Positions 47,857 through 56,058 of a stretch of DNA of 64,000 bases are shown here, piece by piece (position 1 is the first letter of the stretch; the number at the start of each line of letters is the position of its first letter). Position numbers and translations under genes: made by a program. This DNA comes from Streptacidiphilus sp041262525 (lineage in GTDB: Bacteria; Actinomycetota; Actinomycetes; Streptomycetales; Streptomycetaceae): contig NZ_JBGCCK010000018.1 of assembly GCF_041262525.1 (NCBI RefSeq), positions 1 through 64,000 of the forward strand, given 5' to 3'. The notes under the pieces are model-generated. The model searched no databases. It was not told the origin of the DNA and saw only the letters and a program-made list of their open reading frames with translations.

Positions 47857-47959
47857 AGGGGCGCGGGGAACTGCGCGACAAGCCACCCGCCCACGTAGCA
47901 GGCCGAACGCGCAGGGCCATCCGCACAGGGTGGTTTCTCGCGCAGTTCCCCGCGCCCCT
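47857..47959. repeat. Dispersed hairpin repeat, copy 3 (after the DapA-family gene)
   Basis: A 103-bp core with arms AGGGGCGCGGGGAACTGCGC and its complement, and the central GCAGGGCCATCCGCACAGGG. The left outer GTTGCAC is at 47846. It begins 6 bases after the TAA of the DapA-family gene and ends before the epimerase ribosome site, so it splits the hydroxyproline operon. Confidence 0.92.
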
Positions 47960-47965
47960 GAATAC

Positions 47966-48880
47966 TTACCGAAGTCCCTCGGCAAGGACCTTTTCCGTCG
48001 CGGAGGTCACCGCAGCCAGCGTGGTACCCGTCAGCGCGCCGCGAGGCGCTCGGCAGGGGCCGCCGTTCAAGCCCGCGAGGTCCATGGAGAGCTTGATGGC
48101 CTGGACGAACTCCGTCTTCGAGTCCCAGCGCAGCAGCGGGTGCAACGCGCGGTAGCGCGGGACCGCTGTCGCGACGTCGCCCGCCACCGCCGCGCGGTAC
48201 AGCTCCGCGCACGCGCGCGGGAGCGCGTTGGGGTAGCCGGCGATCCAGCCGACCGCGCCGGCCAGCGCCAGCTCCAGCAGGACGTCGTCCGCGCCGATCA
48301 GCAGGTCCAGGCCGGGGGCCAGCTCCGCGATCTCGTACGCGCGCCGGACGTCGCCGCTGAACTCCTTCACCGCGACGATGCTGCCTGCGGCATGCAGCTC
48401 CGCGAGCAGCGGCGGCAGCAGGTCCACCCGCGTGTCGTGCGGGTTGTTGTAGGCCACCACCGGCAGGCCCGCCTTCGCGACCTCCGCGTAGTGCGCCAGT
48501 ACCGCGTCACGGTCCGCGCGGTACGCGTTCGGGGGGAGCTGGAGGACCGAGCCGGCCCCGGCCTCCGCCGCCTGCTCGGCCCAGCGGCGCGACTCCGCGC
48601 TGCCGTACGCGGCCGTACCGGCCATGACCCGGCTGCCGTCGCCCGCGGCCTCGACCGCGACCCGCACGACCTGGGCGCGCTCCTCCTCCGTCAGCGTCTG
48701 GTACTCGCCCAGCGAACCGTTGGGGACGACACCGTCGCAGCCGTTGTCGATCAGGAAGCGGACGTGCCGCGCGTAACTGTCGTAGTCGACCGAACCGTTC
48801 TCGTGGAACGGCAGTGCGGTGGCGACCATGATGCCGTGCCAGGGAGCCTGGCGGTCAGGGGTGGGGACGGCGGCGGTCAT
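47966..48880 (-). CDS. DapA-family lyase, probable pyrroline-4-hydroxy-2-carboxylate deaminase
   Basis: 304 residues of the DHDPS/NAL TIM-barrel family: the Schiff-base Lys in SIVAVKEFSGD, the Tyr in PVVAYNNP and GSLGEYQTLTEEER. The operon context points to deamination of the cyclic imine formed by the D-hydroxyproline dehydrogenase to 2-oxoglutarate semialdehyde. ATG 48880 overlaps the upstream gene by 4 bases (ATGA). Lysine biosynthesis (true DapA) is unlikely in this setting. Confidence 0.87.
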   Translation of the reverse strand: MTAAVPTPDRQAPWHGIMVATALPFHENGSVDYDSYARHVRFLIDNGCDGVVPNGSLGEYQTLTEEERAQVVRVAVEAAGDGSRVMAGTAAYGSAESRRWAEQAAEAGAGSVLQLPPNAYRADRDAVLAHYAEVAKAGLPVVAYNNPHDTRVDLLPPLLAELHAAGSIVAVKEFSGDVRRAYEIAELAPGLDLLIGADDVLLELALAGAVGWIAGYPNALPRACAELYRAAVAGDVATAVPRYRALHPLLRWDSKTEFVQAIKLSMDLAGLNGGPCRAPRGALTGTTLAAVTSATEKVLAEGLR

Positions 48881-50286
48881 CGGGGAGCTCCTTGTGAGAA
48901 CGGTTCGACGTCGGACCCGGCCAGCAAGCCGAGCGGAACGGGGGAGGCGAGGGGTCTGGTCGGGGCGCCGTCGTCGGCGGCCCCGCAGAGGCGGGAGACG
49001 GCCGGGCCGCACATGCGGGCCTGGCACCAGCCCATGCCGGCGCGGGTCAGCAGCTTGACGGTCCGCTGGTCGCCCGCACCGAGCTCGGTGACGGCCTCGC
49101 GGATCTCCGCGGCGGTCACCTCCTCGCAGCGGCAGACCTCGGTCGCGTCGTCCAGCCACGCGTCCCAGCCGGGGCCCGGGGCGTGCTGGGCGGACATCAG
49201 CTCCGCGAAGGCACGCAGCCGTGCGCGGGTGCGCAGCAGCGCGCGCGGCGACGCGGTCTCACCCGCGATCGCCCGGCCCGCCAGCTCGCCCTCGGCCAGG
49301 GCGAGCTGCACACCGCCGACGCCGGTGCTCTCCCCCGCTGCCCAGAGGCCGGGGACGCTGGTCCGCTGCCGGTCGTCGACGTCGAGCGCCGGGCTGCCGT
49401 CGGGCATCCGCACGGTCCTGCAGCCGAGTTCGAGCGGCAGCTCCAGCTGCGGCACCAGCCCGTGGCCGATCGCGACCGAGTCGCAGGCGACGCGCCGTTC
49501 GGTACCGGGCAGCGGCCGCCAGTCGGCGTCGAGCCGGGCGAGGGTGACGGCCTCGACCCGCTCGTCGCCGTGTGCGGCGACGACGGCCGTGCGCGGGCGC
49601 AGCAGCACGCAGTGGCGCAGCAGCAGCGCGCCGTGCTGGGCGCCTTCGAGCAGCTTGCCCGGGTTGGCTGCCAGAACCCGCGCGCCTCCGGCGTAGCCGA
49701 GATAGCCGGCGGCCTCGACCACCAGCGGCACCCGACCACCGGCCTTGACCAGCGAGGCGGCAACCGCGAGCAGCAGCGGGCCGCTGCCCGCGACGACGGT
49801 CCGGCGGCCGGGCAGCACCAGGCCCGCCTTGAGCATCGCCTGCGCGCCACCGGCCGCGACGACGCCGGGCAGCGTCCAGCCGGGGAACGGCAGCTGTCGC
49901 TCGTGCGCGCCGGTCGCGAAGAGCACCTGATGTGCGGTCAGCGCGCGCGCCTGCCGCTGGTCGGGCCCGGTCAGCGCGTGCACCCGCCAGCCACGCTCGG
50001 GCTCGGCTGTTACGGACCAGACGTGGTGCTCGGCCAGATGCTCGACCGGCCCGAGTCGCCGTACCAGTCGCGCGAACGCGGCCCAGCCGTGGTGCAGCGC
50101 CTGCGGGCGCTCAGCCGCCAGCTCGGCGGCGGGCTGGCGGTAGAACTGGCCGCCGGGTCGCGGCGCGCTGTCCAGCAGTGCGACGCGCAGTCCGCGCTCG
50201 GCCGCTGCCACCGCGCCCGCCAAGCCGGCCGGCCCGGCGCCGATGACGGCGAGATCGAAAGCGACGGGCTCAGTCGAGGTCGGCAT
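48877..50286 (-). CDS. D-hydroxyproline dehydrogenase FAD subunit with BFD-like 2Fe-2S domain (HcnB-like)
   Basis: 469 residues. A two-dinucleotide-fold flavoprotein (FDLAVIGAGPAGLAGAV, VVAGSGPLLLAVAASL) with a C-terminal BFD-like cluster region CRCEEVTAAEIREAV and GMGWCQARMCGP. It resembles HcnB/OoxA, the alpha part of multi-subunit imino-acid dehydrogenases. It should accept electrons from the DAO-like subunit and pass them on. Translation is coupled on both sides by overlaps. Confidence 0.9.
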   Translation of the reverse strand: MPTSTEPVAFDLAVIGAGPAGLAGAVAAAERGLRVALLDSAPRPGGQFYRQPAAELAAERPQALHHGWAAFARLVRRLGPVEHLAEHHVWSVTAEPERGWRVHALTGPDQRQARALTAHQVLFATGAHERQLPFPGWTLPGVVAAGGAQAMLKAGLVLPGRRTVVAGSGPLLLAVAASLVKAGGRVPLVVEAAGYLGYAGGARVLAANPGKLLEGAQHGALLLRHCVLLRPRTAVVAAHGDERVEAVTLARLDADWRPLPGTERRVACDSVAIGHGLVPQLELPLELGCRTVRMPDGSPALDVDDRQRTSVPGLWAAGESTGVGGVQLALAEGELAGRAIAGETASPRALLRTRARLRAFAELMSAQHAPGPGWDAWLDDATEVCRCEEVTAAEIREAVTELGAGDQRTVKLLTRAGMGWCQARMCGPAVSRLCGAADDGAPTRPLASPVPLGLLAGSDVEPFSQGAPR

Positions 50287-50581
50287 GGCCGTCCCCTCGC
50301 TGGCCGCGGACCTGCGCGTCCGGGCGGGCCGGGGCCAGGCAGGCGCGGACGTTGGGGACGCCGTCGAGCTCGATCAGGCAGTCGAAGCAGGCGCCCATGC
50401 CGCAGAAGGCCCCTCGCGGCCGGCCGCCCTTGCGGGTGGTCCGCCAGGCGAGCCGGTCGGCCTGCCAGAGAGCGGCGGCGAGGGTCTGACCGGGGAGGGC
50501 GGGGACGGGCTCGCCGTCGAAGCTGAACTCGAAGCCCGGCTCGGGCCGGGCCCGGACCAGGTCGAGCGGATTGCGCCTCAC
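50270..50581 (-). CDS. D-hydroxyproline dehydrogenase 2Fe-2S subunit (HcnA-like)
   Basis: 103 residues, a small plant-ferredoxin-like protein with cluster ligands CGMGACFDCL and a later Cys in NVRACLAP. It begins with a GTG overlapping the stop of the flavin subunit gene (GTGA) and overlaps the next gene by 17 bases. This size and order (DAO-HcnA-HcnB) are those of heteromeric D-hydroxyproline dehydrogenases. Confidence 0.9.
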   Translation of the reverse strand: MRRNPLDLVRARPEPGFEFSFDGEPVPALPGQTLAAALWQADRLAWRTTRKGGRPRGAFCGMGACFDCLIELDGVPNVRACLAPARPDAQVRGQRGDGHADLD

Positions 50582-51741
50582 GACTGCTCCTCGGGGTGGA
50601 CGTCGCGGAATCGGGCGGGATCGAAGGGGGTCGGGTCCATGAAAGTGCGTTCCCCCTGGACGAGTTGGGCGATCAGCAGGCCCGTCGCCGGGGCCAGGCC
50701 GATGCCCGCGCCCTCGTGGCCGCAGGCCTGCAGCAGCCAGGGCTGTTCCGGGTCTCTGCCGATGGCCGGGAGATGATCCGGCAGGTAGGGGCGGAAGCCC
50801 CGATACGCGCGGATCACCCGGACCCCGGCCAGGGCCGGGATCAGTTCGGTCGCCTGCGCGGCGAGGCGCGCCAGCACCGGCACGGACAGGCTGCGGTCGA
50901 AGCCGACCCGCTCGCGGCTCGCCCCGATCAGCACCGGCCCGGCGGCCGTTCCCTCGACCACACCCGAACTCTGCAGGTCGGCCGAGCCGCTGGCAACGTC
51001 CGCGACGTAGTCGGCGGCGTAGAGCTTGTGCCGCACCAGCGGCGGCAGCGGCTCGGTCACCAGGACGAAGCCCCGGCGCGGCAGGATCGGCAGCGCCGCC
51101 CCCGCCAGCGCGGCCACCTCCCCACCCCAGGTTCCTGCGGCGTTGACCACGGCGGCGCAGTGCAGCGTCCCCTGCGTGTCGGTCTCGACCCTGCCCTTGG
51201 CGAGCCCGGTGACGGCGGTGCGGGTGAACAGCTCGACGCGGCCGGTGGCCCGCGCCGCTCGCAGCAGGGTCGCTGCCGCGAGGGCGGGTTGGACCTGGGC
51301 GTCCTGCGGATAGTGGACGCCGCCGGCGAAGTCCGGCGCGAGGTGGGGTTCCAGCTCGTGCAGGGCGTCGGCGGGGACGGCCACGGCCTCGACCCCGGCC
51401 TCCCTCTGACGCGCGGCCAGGCGCTGGAGTGCGTCCAGTGCCTGGAGATCCTTGGCGACGACCAGGCCGCCCTTCGGCTCGAACTCCAGCGCCTGCGCGC
51501 CGAGCTCGTCGGCGAGTCGCCGCCAGAGCCGTCCGCTCGCGAGGGCCAGTTCCAGCTCGGGGCCCGGCTGCTTGTCCGAGACGAGCAGGTTCCCCTCTCC
51601 GGCTCCGGTCGTCCCCCCGACGACCGGCCCCCGATCGACGACGGCGACCCGCGCGCCGCTGCCCGCGAGGGCGTGCGCGCATGCTGCGCCGATCATGCCG
51701 GCACCGATGACGACAACGTCGAAGTGAGGGGTCCTTGCCAC
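50578..51741 (-). CDS. D-hydroxyproline dehydrogenase catalytic subunit (DAO family)
   Basis: 387 residues. Glycine-rich FAD loop FDVVVIGAGMIGAACAHAL, and the DAO C-terminus with GFRPYLPDHLPAIG and ACGHEGAGIGLAPATG. It would oxidise cis-4-hydroxy-D-proline. It is the first gene of the operon. The GTG at 51741 has no clear ribosome site, but TAGTAC lies 8-13 bases before it, so a leaderless message is likely. ATGTCACAC at 51751 overlaps this promoter and recurs near the GntR gene. Confidence 0.9.
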   Translation of the reverse strand: MARTPHFDVVVIGAGMIGAACAHALAGSGARVAVVDRGPVVGGTTGAGEGNLLVSDKQPGPELELALASGRLWRRLADELGAQALEFEPKGGLVVAKDLQALDALQRLAARQREAGVEAVAVPADALHELEPHLAPDFAGGVHYPQDAQVQPALAAATLLRAARATGRVELFTRTAVTGLAKGRVETDTQGTLHCAAVVNAAGTWGGEVAALAGAALPILPRRGFVLVTEPLPPLVRHKLYAADYVADVASGSADLQSSGVVEGTAAGPVLIGASRERVGFDRSLSVPVLARLAAQATELIPALAGVRVIRAYRGFRPYLPDHLPAIGRDPEQPWLLQACGHEGAGIGLAPATGLLIAQLVQGERTFMDPTPFDPARFRDVHPEEQS

Positions 51742-51918
51742 GGCAGTACTATGTCACACAGCATTATTGGGAGGCAATGGCCTGGTGACCGGGTGTTCCC
51801 GCGACCACCTCGGCACTCGCGTCCGATCGATCGGGGCGGCCGGGCGGCCGAGCCGTAGCCCTTCCGGGCGAGCATGGTCCGGCAGGACGGGCGCGGCGCG
51901 GCACCACCCCGCGCGGAT

Positions 51919-52770
51919 CTACTCGGCCACCTGCTGATCCACCCGCTGGTGCACATGACGGTAGCCCTCACCGTCGAAGGCCCACTCCCAGCCCACCTCG
52001 CCGCGCCGTTCGCACACACCCGACAGGGTGACCACCCCCGGCAGGTTCAGCGCGTGCCCGACGCAGAGCACCTCGCAGAGCAGGTCCAGATCCTCCTCTT
52101 CGATCCGCAGCACTCCCCCGGCCTCCAGCCGCAGATCGGCCCAGGCCGTCACCGGCTCCTCCGGATCGAAGAGCCCGCACACCGCCGTGAACGCCCCCTC
52201 GTCGGCCGTGAGCAGGAAGTCGCGCAGGGCCTCCGCGCCCCTGGCGTAGGCGACCCGCAGCAGCGGCTCGGGGAAGACACCGGTCAGCGCCGCCTCGGCG
52301 GTCTCGCACAGCATCCGGTCCAGCTGCCGCCGGACCCGCCCGCGCTCATGGGCGCGCTCGACGCGGAGCAGGAACTCGGGCACCGGCTCGCCGTCCCAGC
52401 GGACCCACTCCTCCTCGGCCGCCGGGTCCGCCGTGTAGGCGAGGTGGCTGTCGCCGTCGTCAGGAGAGATCCCCTCCCGCTCGCAGTACGCGTCGAAGTC
52501 CTCGGGCGAGAACGCCCGCCCGCACACCTCCACCCCGTCCCGGCCCAGGCCGGCCAGCAGCGACTCGACGTCGGCCAGGTAGTCCCCGTAGGCCGCGTAG
52601 CTCGTGGCGCCGTCGCGGCGCAAGCGCTCGAAGTCGGAGCGATTCGTGACCACGCCCAGCATGGTGGGGACCTTCGGACGCTGCGTGCAGCGCCCGGTCC
52701 GCGGGGTGACGACCCGCGCGGGCAGGCAGCTGACCGGACGGGGGCTGCGGGGACGAGCGTGCTTGGCCAT
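51919..52770 (-). CDS. Uncharacterised acidic protein
   Basis: 283 residues. A basic, Pro/Arg-rich first 35 residues (MAKHARPRSPRP) is followed by an acidic alpha-helical body (FSPEDFDAYCEREGISPDD, VCGLFDPEEPVTAWADLRLE). GGAGG lies upstream of ATG 52770. I do not recognise a family. It marks the right end of the accessory block, just before nusB. Confidence 0.7.
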   Translation of the reverse strand: MAKHARPRSPRPVSCLPARVVTPRTGRCTQRPKVPTMLGVVTNRSDFERLRRDGATSYAAYGDYLADVESLLAGLGRDGVEVCGRAFSPEDFDAYCEREGISPDDGDSHLAYTADPAAEEEWVRWDGEPVPEFLLRVERAHERGRVRRQLDRMLCETAEAALTGVFPEPLLRVAYARGAEALRDFLLTADEGAFTAVCGLFDPEEPVTAWADLRLEAGGVLRIEEEDLDLLCEVLCVGHALNLPGVVTLSGVCERRGEVGWEWAFDGEGYRHVHQRVDQQVAE

Positions 52771-52888
52771 GGGAGCCTCCGGGGCTGAGCAGTGGATCAC
52801 TGCTCCTCGTCCTCCCCGCCCGCACGGCCCTCAAGCGCACGCTGTGTAACAGGACTGTCACTGCACGTGACTCAGCGTGAGCAACGAA

Positions 52889-52926
52889 AGCGCCCCACCG
52901 CTTCCGGAAGGAAGCAAAGAGGCGCC
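52889..52926 (-). terminator. Terminator after nusB
   Basis: Inner stem GCTTCC-GGAA-GGAAGC (52900-52915) inside GCGCC/GGCGC arms, 18 bases after the nusB stop. Confidence 0.7.
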
Positions 52927-52943
52927 TGCGTCTGTACCGTGCC

Positions 52944-53393
52944 TCAGTCCCGCTCGGCCTCGCGAGCGCGCAGTGAGGGCTTCAGCTCCATCAGCCGGGC
53001 CAGCAGCCCGTTGACGAAGTTGGGCGACTCCTCGGTGGAGAAGTCCTTCGCGATCTCGACGAACTCGTCCAGGACCACCGGGTCCGGGACGCTGTCCTCC
53101 CAGATCAGCTCGTACGCGCCGAGCCGCAGGACGTTGCGGTCCACGATCGGCATCCGGTCGAGCGTCCAGCCCACCGCGTAGGTGGAGATCAGGTCGTCGA
53201 TCCGGGCCGCGTAGCGGCCGTAGCCCTCGACGAGCTGCATCGTGTACTCGTTGACCTGCGGCACGCCCTCTTCGCGGGTGTGCGCGCGCGCCACCCACTC
53301 GGCAAGGACCAGCTTGGGCATGACACCCCGGTGGTCGGCCTCGAAGAGGATCTGGAAGGCCCGGGTGCGGGCCTTGTTACGCGCGGTGGCCAC
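52944..53393 (-). CDS. nusB: Transcription antitermination factor NusB
   Basis: 149 residues. An all-helical RNA-binding protein that, with NusE, holds RNA polymerase in an antitermination complex on rRNA operons. RNKARTRAFQILFEADHRG at the N-terminus and ELIWEDSVPDPVVLDEFVEI and FVNGLLARL at the C-terminus are signatures. GTG 53393 lies 2 bases after the efp stop, so the genes are coupled. Confidence 0.95.
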   Translation of the reverse strand: MATARNKARTRAFQILFEADHRGVMPKLVLAEWVARAHTREEGVPQVNEYTMQLVEGYGRYAARIDDLISTYAVGWTLDRMPIVDRNVLRLGAYELIWEDSVPDPVVLDEFVEIAKDFSTEESPNFVNGLLARLMELKPSLRAREAERD

Positions 53394-53395
53394 GG

Positions 53396-53962
53396 TTAGG
53401 AGTTCACCCGGCCGAGGTAGTCGCCCGTGCGGGTGTCGACCTTGATCTTCTCGCCCTGGTTGATGAAGAGCGGGACGCCGACCTCGGCGCCGGTCTCCAG
53501 GCGCGCGGGCTTGGTGCCACCGGTGGAGCGGTCGCCCTGCAGGCCGGGCTCGGTGTACTCGACGACGAGCTCGACGGCGGCCGGGAGCTCGACGTAGAGC
53601 GGGGCTCCGTCGTGGACCGCGACGAGGGCGTCGAAGCCCTCCAGCAGGAACTTGGCGGCGTCGCCGACAACCGCCGGGTCGACGTGCGTCTGCTCGTAGG
53701 TGTCCATGTCCATGAACACGAACTGCTCGCCGTCCTTGTAGGAGAACTGCATCGTGCGCTTGTCGACGTTGGCCGTCTCGACCTTCACGCCGGCGTTGAA
53801 GGTCTTGTCGACGACCTTGCCGGACAGCACGTGCTTGAGCTTGGTGCGCACGAAGGCCGGGCCCTTGCCGGGCTTCACGTGCTGGAACTCGACGACGGAC
53901 CACAGCTGGTCGTTGTCGAGCTTGAGCACCATGCCGTTCTTGAGGTCGTTGGTGGAAGCCAC
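53396..53962 (-). CDS. efp: Elongation factor P
   Basis: 188 residues, the standard length. Three OB-like domains; the tip loop is PGKGPAFVR with the lysine (residue 34) that reaches the peptidyl-transferase centre. It relieves stalling at polyproline stretches, relevant here because MltG has a Pro-rich tail. GTG 53962 gives the canonical VASTNDLKNGM start. Confidence 0.97.
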   Translation of the reverse strand: MASTNDLKNGMVLKLDNDQLWSVVEFQHVKPGKGPAFVRTKLKHVLSGKVVDKTFNAGVKVETANVDKRTMQFSYKDGEQFVFMDMDTYEQTHVDPAVVGDAAKFLLEGFDALVAVHDGAPLYVELPAAVELVVEYTEPGLQGDRSTGGTKPARLETGAEVGVPLFINQGEKIKVDTRTGDYLGRVNS

Positions 53963-54030
53963 AGTCGCCCTAACTTCTGGATTTCGCTTTGTCAGCTTGT
54001 CAAGGAACCAAGTCACGTGTCCTGCGGGAA

Positions 54031-55116
54031 TCACAGGGCGAGGAGCTCCTTGGTCGTAATGGTGAGCAGCTCGGGCCCTCCATCCTCGGGAGGGCGGACC
54101 ACGAGCGTGTCCTCGATCCGGACCCCGCCGCGACCCGGGAGCGCTACTCCCAGTCCGACAGTGACCGGCACACGGTTCTCAAGCTTACCGAACTCCCCGG
54201 GCCACAATTCCAACGACCCTGCCCGGGGCTCCTCCTCGACGTCCAATCCGACGCCGTGGCCCACCCCTTCGGGCAGCAGTTCGTGCTGCCCGCCCGCCTC
54301 CAGCACGCGGCGCGCGGCCCGCGCGCAGTCGTCCAGCGACCCGCCCAGCACCAGCGCCTCGCGCGCGGCGCGCTGCGCGGCGAAGACGAGGGCGTGCAGC
54401 TCGATCTGCCACTCCTGCGGCGCGAGGCCGACAACGAAGGTCCGGGCGGCGGAGGCGCGGTAGCCGCGGTAGCAGGCGCCGAGGGAGACGGTGAGGAAAT
54501 CGCCCTCCTCGACCCGCCGGTCGCCGGGCAGGTGCCGGGCCCGGCCGGAGTGGTCCCCGGTGCCGACGCGGACGGGGAAGGCGGGGCCGTCGGCGCCGTG
54601 GTCGATCATGCGGCGCTCGAGCTCCATGGCGAGGTGGCGCTCGCTTCGGCCGACCAGGATCGACTCCAGCAGTTCGCCGAGGGCCTGGTCCGCGATCTCG
54701 CCCGCGATCCGCAGGCAGGCGAGCTCCTGCTCGTCCTTGACCACCCGCAGCTGTTCCACTGCGTGGTGCAGGTCGTGCAGCTCGCAGCGCGCCGCGTCGG
54801 CGACGGCGCGGTGGCGGGCGACGGTGAGGTCGTGCTCCTCCACCCCCAGCACGCCGACCGCGGCGGCGGCCACGACGGCCACGGCGGGGTCCGTCCCCGG
54901 CGGCACCAGCAGCTCGTCCAGCGCGTCGTCGCGGTCCCGCGCGGGATGCGCGACGGCGACGAGGGCGCGGTCGCGCCCGAGCAGGAGCGCGTCCGCGCCG
55001 GCCGCCCCGGTCAGCCACCGCACGTTCGCCGCCGCGGTCACCAACGCGGCGTCGACCCCAGCGGCGCTGCAACGTTCGCGCAGGCGCTCACGCCTCTCCT
55101 GAAACACGTCACCCAT
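54031..55116 (-). CDS. M24-family pseudopeptidase (Xaa-Pro dipeptidase-like)
   Basis: 361 residues with creatinase and pita-bread M24 domains, as in PepQ. Of the five metal ligands only His287 (GVGHGVGLD) and Glu335 (GVRIEDTLV) remain. The two Asp positions are Ser211 and Ser222 (TVSLGACYRGYRASAART) and the first Glu is Gly321 (PVTVGLGVALPG). It cannot hold a normal dinuclear site. As I recall, the homologue upstream of efp in other streptomycetes also lacks the aspartates, so a non-catalytic role, perhaps linked to EF-P, may be ancestral. The frame is intact and otherwise normal. Confidence 0.85.
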   Translation of the reverse strand: MGDVFQERRERLRERCSAAGVDAALVTAAANVRWLTGAAGADALLLGRDRALVAVAHPARDRDDALDELLVPPGTDPAVAVVAAAAVGVLGVEEHDLTVARHRAVADAARCELHDLHHAVEQLRVVKDEQELACLRIAGEIADQALGELLESILVGRSERHLAMELERRMIDHGADGPAFPVRVGTGDHSGRARHLPGDRRVEEGDFLTVSLGACYRGYRASAARTFVVGLAPQEWQIELHALVFAAQRAAREALVLGGSLDDCARAARRVLEAGGQHELLPEGVGHGVGLDVEEEPRAGSLELWPGEFGKLENRVPVTVGLGVALPGRGGVRIEDTLVVRPPEDGGPELLTITTKELLAL

Positions 55117-55206
55117 GATCCGAGGCTAGGCTCGCCCCGCTCCCCCCGCGCGCTGGGACACTCTGGGCAGACGATCATGTTGGGCAAGTGATCCAGTTGC
55201 ACCACC

Positions 55207-55309
55207 AGGGGCGCGAGGAACTGCGCGACAAGCCAGCCACTCCGGTAGTGCACCGAACGCGCAGGGCCATCCGCTCAGGGTGGTTTCTCGCCCGGTTCCC
55301 CGCGCCCCT
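55207..55309. repeat. Dispersed hairpin repeat, copy 4 (after the P-loop gene)
   Basis: A 103-bp core, with full outer repeats GTTGCAC (55196) and GTGCAAC (55316). The arms are less perfect than in other copies. The last codons and TAG of the P-loop ATPase gene lie in the right flank, so insertion of the element supplied the present C-terminus. Confidence 0.9.
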
Positions 55310-56012
55310 AGCGAAGTGCAACTATCTGCCGGAGCACTCCATCCAGCGCGGCCGCCGTCGACGGGACGTCCAAGCGGGAGTTGTCGATGATCGGGAGACC
55401 CGCGCCGTACCAGCCGGACATGCGGCTGTGGATCTCCGCCACCTGGTCGTCCGGGAGACGGCGATGCCCGCTGCGGCGGGCGTTGCGGGAGAGGACGACG
55501 TCGAGGCCGGGAAGCAGGATCACCGGGATGACCTCAGGGCCGATGTGGCGTTTCCAGCCGCCCAGCCCCACCGCAGGGCGGTCGGGGAAGACCGCGTCGT
55601 CGATCACGCAGGAGATCCCGTTCGCCAGATAGTTCCGCGCCGCGAAGCCGCAGGTCCGCCGCGCGAGGCGATACTGCGCTTCGGCCTGGTCGTTCCAGCC
55701 CGCCTGCGGGTTGGCGAAACCGGCGCGGACCCATTCCCGCACGTCGTCCAGACTGATGTGCGCCGTCGTCGTGGGCCGCCGTTCGGCCCAGTAGCGGGCC
55801 ACCGACGTCTTGCCCGCGCCCGCCGGACCGATCAGCAGCACCGCCAGCGGTCCACCCGACGGCACCGGCGAGTGCGGCACGACGAAGTGTCCCGTCGGCT
55901 CGCCGGGGACTGCCGATTCCGGCACCGCGCGGAGCCCCAGCGTCGCCCTGGGCGGGCCGGAGGCCGGCGGCGGGGGCAGGCTGCCGGAGTAGTACCCCTG
56001 GCTCTCTGACAT
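55308..56012 (-). CDS. P-loop ATPase/kinase-like protein
   Basis: 234 residues. A Pro/Gly-rich N-terminal ~50 residues, then Walker A LLIGPAGAGKTSVARYWA, a DDVREWVRAGF segment and a late Arg-rich lid (LSRNARRSGHRRLPDD). It resembles small AAA/zeta-toxin-like kinases found beside the aro genes in streptomycetes. Substrate unknown. The final ALR-stop is encoded by the neighbouring repeat. Confidence 0.8.
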   Translation of the reverse strand: MSESQGYYSGSLPPPPASGPPRATLGLRAVPESAVPGEPTGHFVVPHSPVPSGGPLAVLLIGPAGAGKTSVARYWAERRPTTTAHISLDDVREWVRAGFANPQAGWNDQAEAQYRLARRTCGFAARNYLANGISCVIDDAVFPDRPAVGLGGWKRHIGPEVIPVILLPGLDVVLSRNARRSGHRRLPDDQVAEIHSRMSGWYGAGLPIIDNSRLDVPSTAAALDGVLRQIVALR

Positions 56013-56058
56013 CCGGTCACCTCCGCGACGGAGAATACCGTCCCGCCCGTACCGAGGG

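Noticed and set aside
47821..47985. N-terminal extension of the hydroxyproline epimerase
   Set aside because: Also translated repeat DNA; ATG 47820 has a strong ribosome site and a normal protein start.
47966..48880. Lysine-pathway dihydrodipicolinate synthase (dapA)
   Set aside because: The operon neighbours are hydroxyproline enzymes, and the overlap with the dehydrogenase gene ties it to that pathway.
54031..55116. Active Xaa-Pro dipeptidase (pepQ)
   Set aside because: Three of the five metal ligands are missing.
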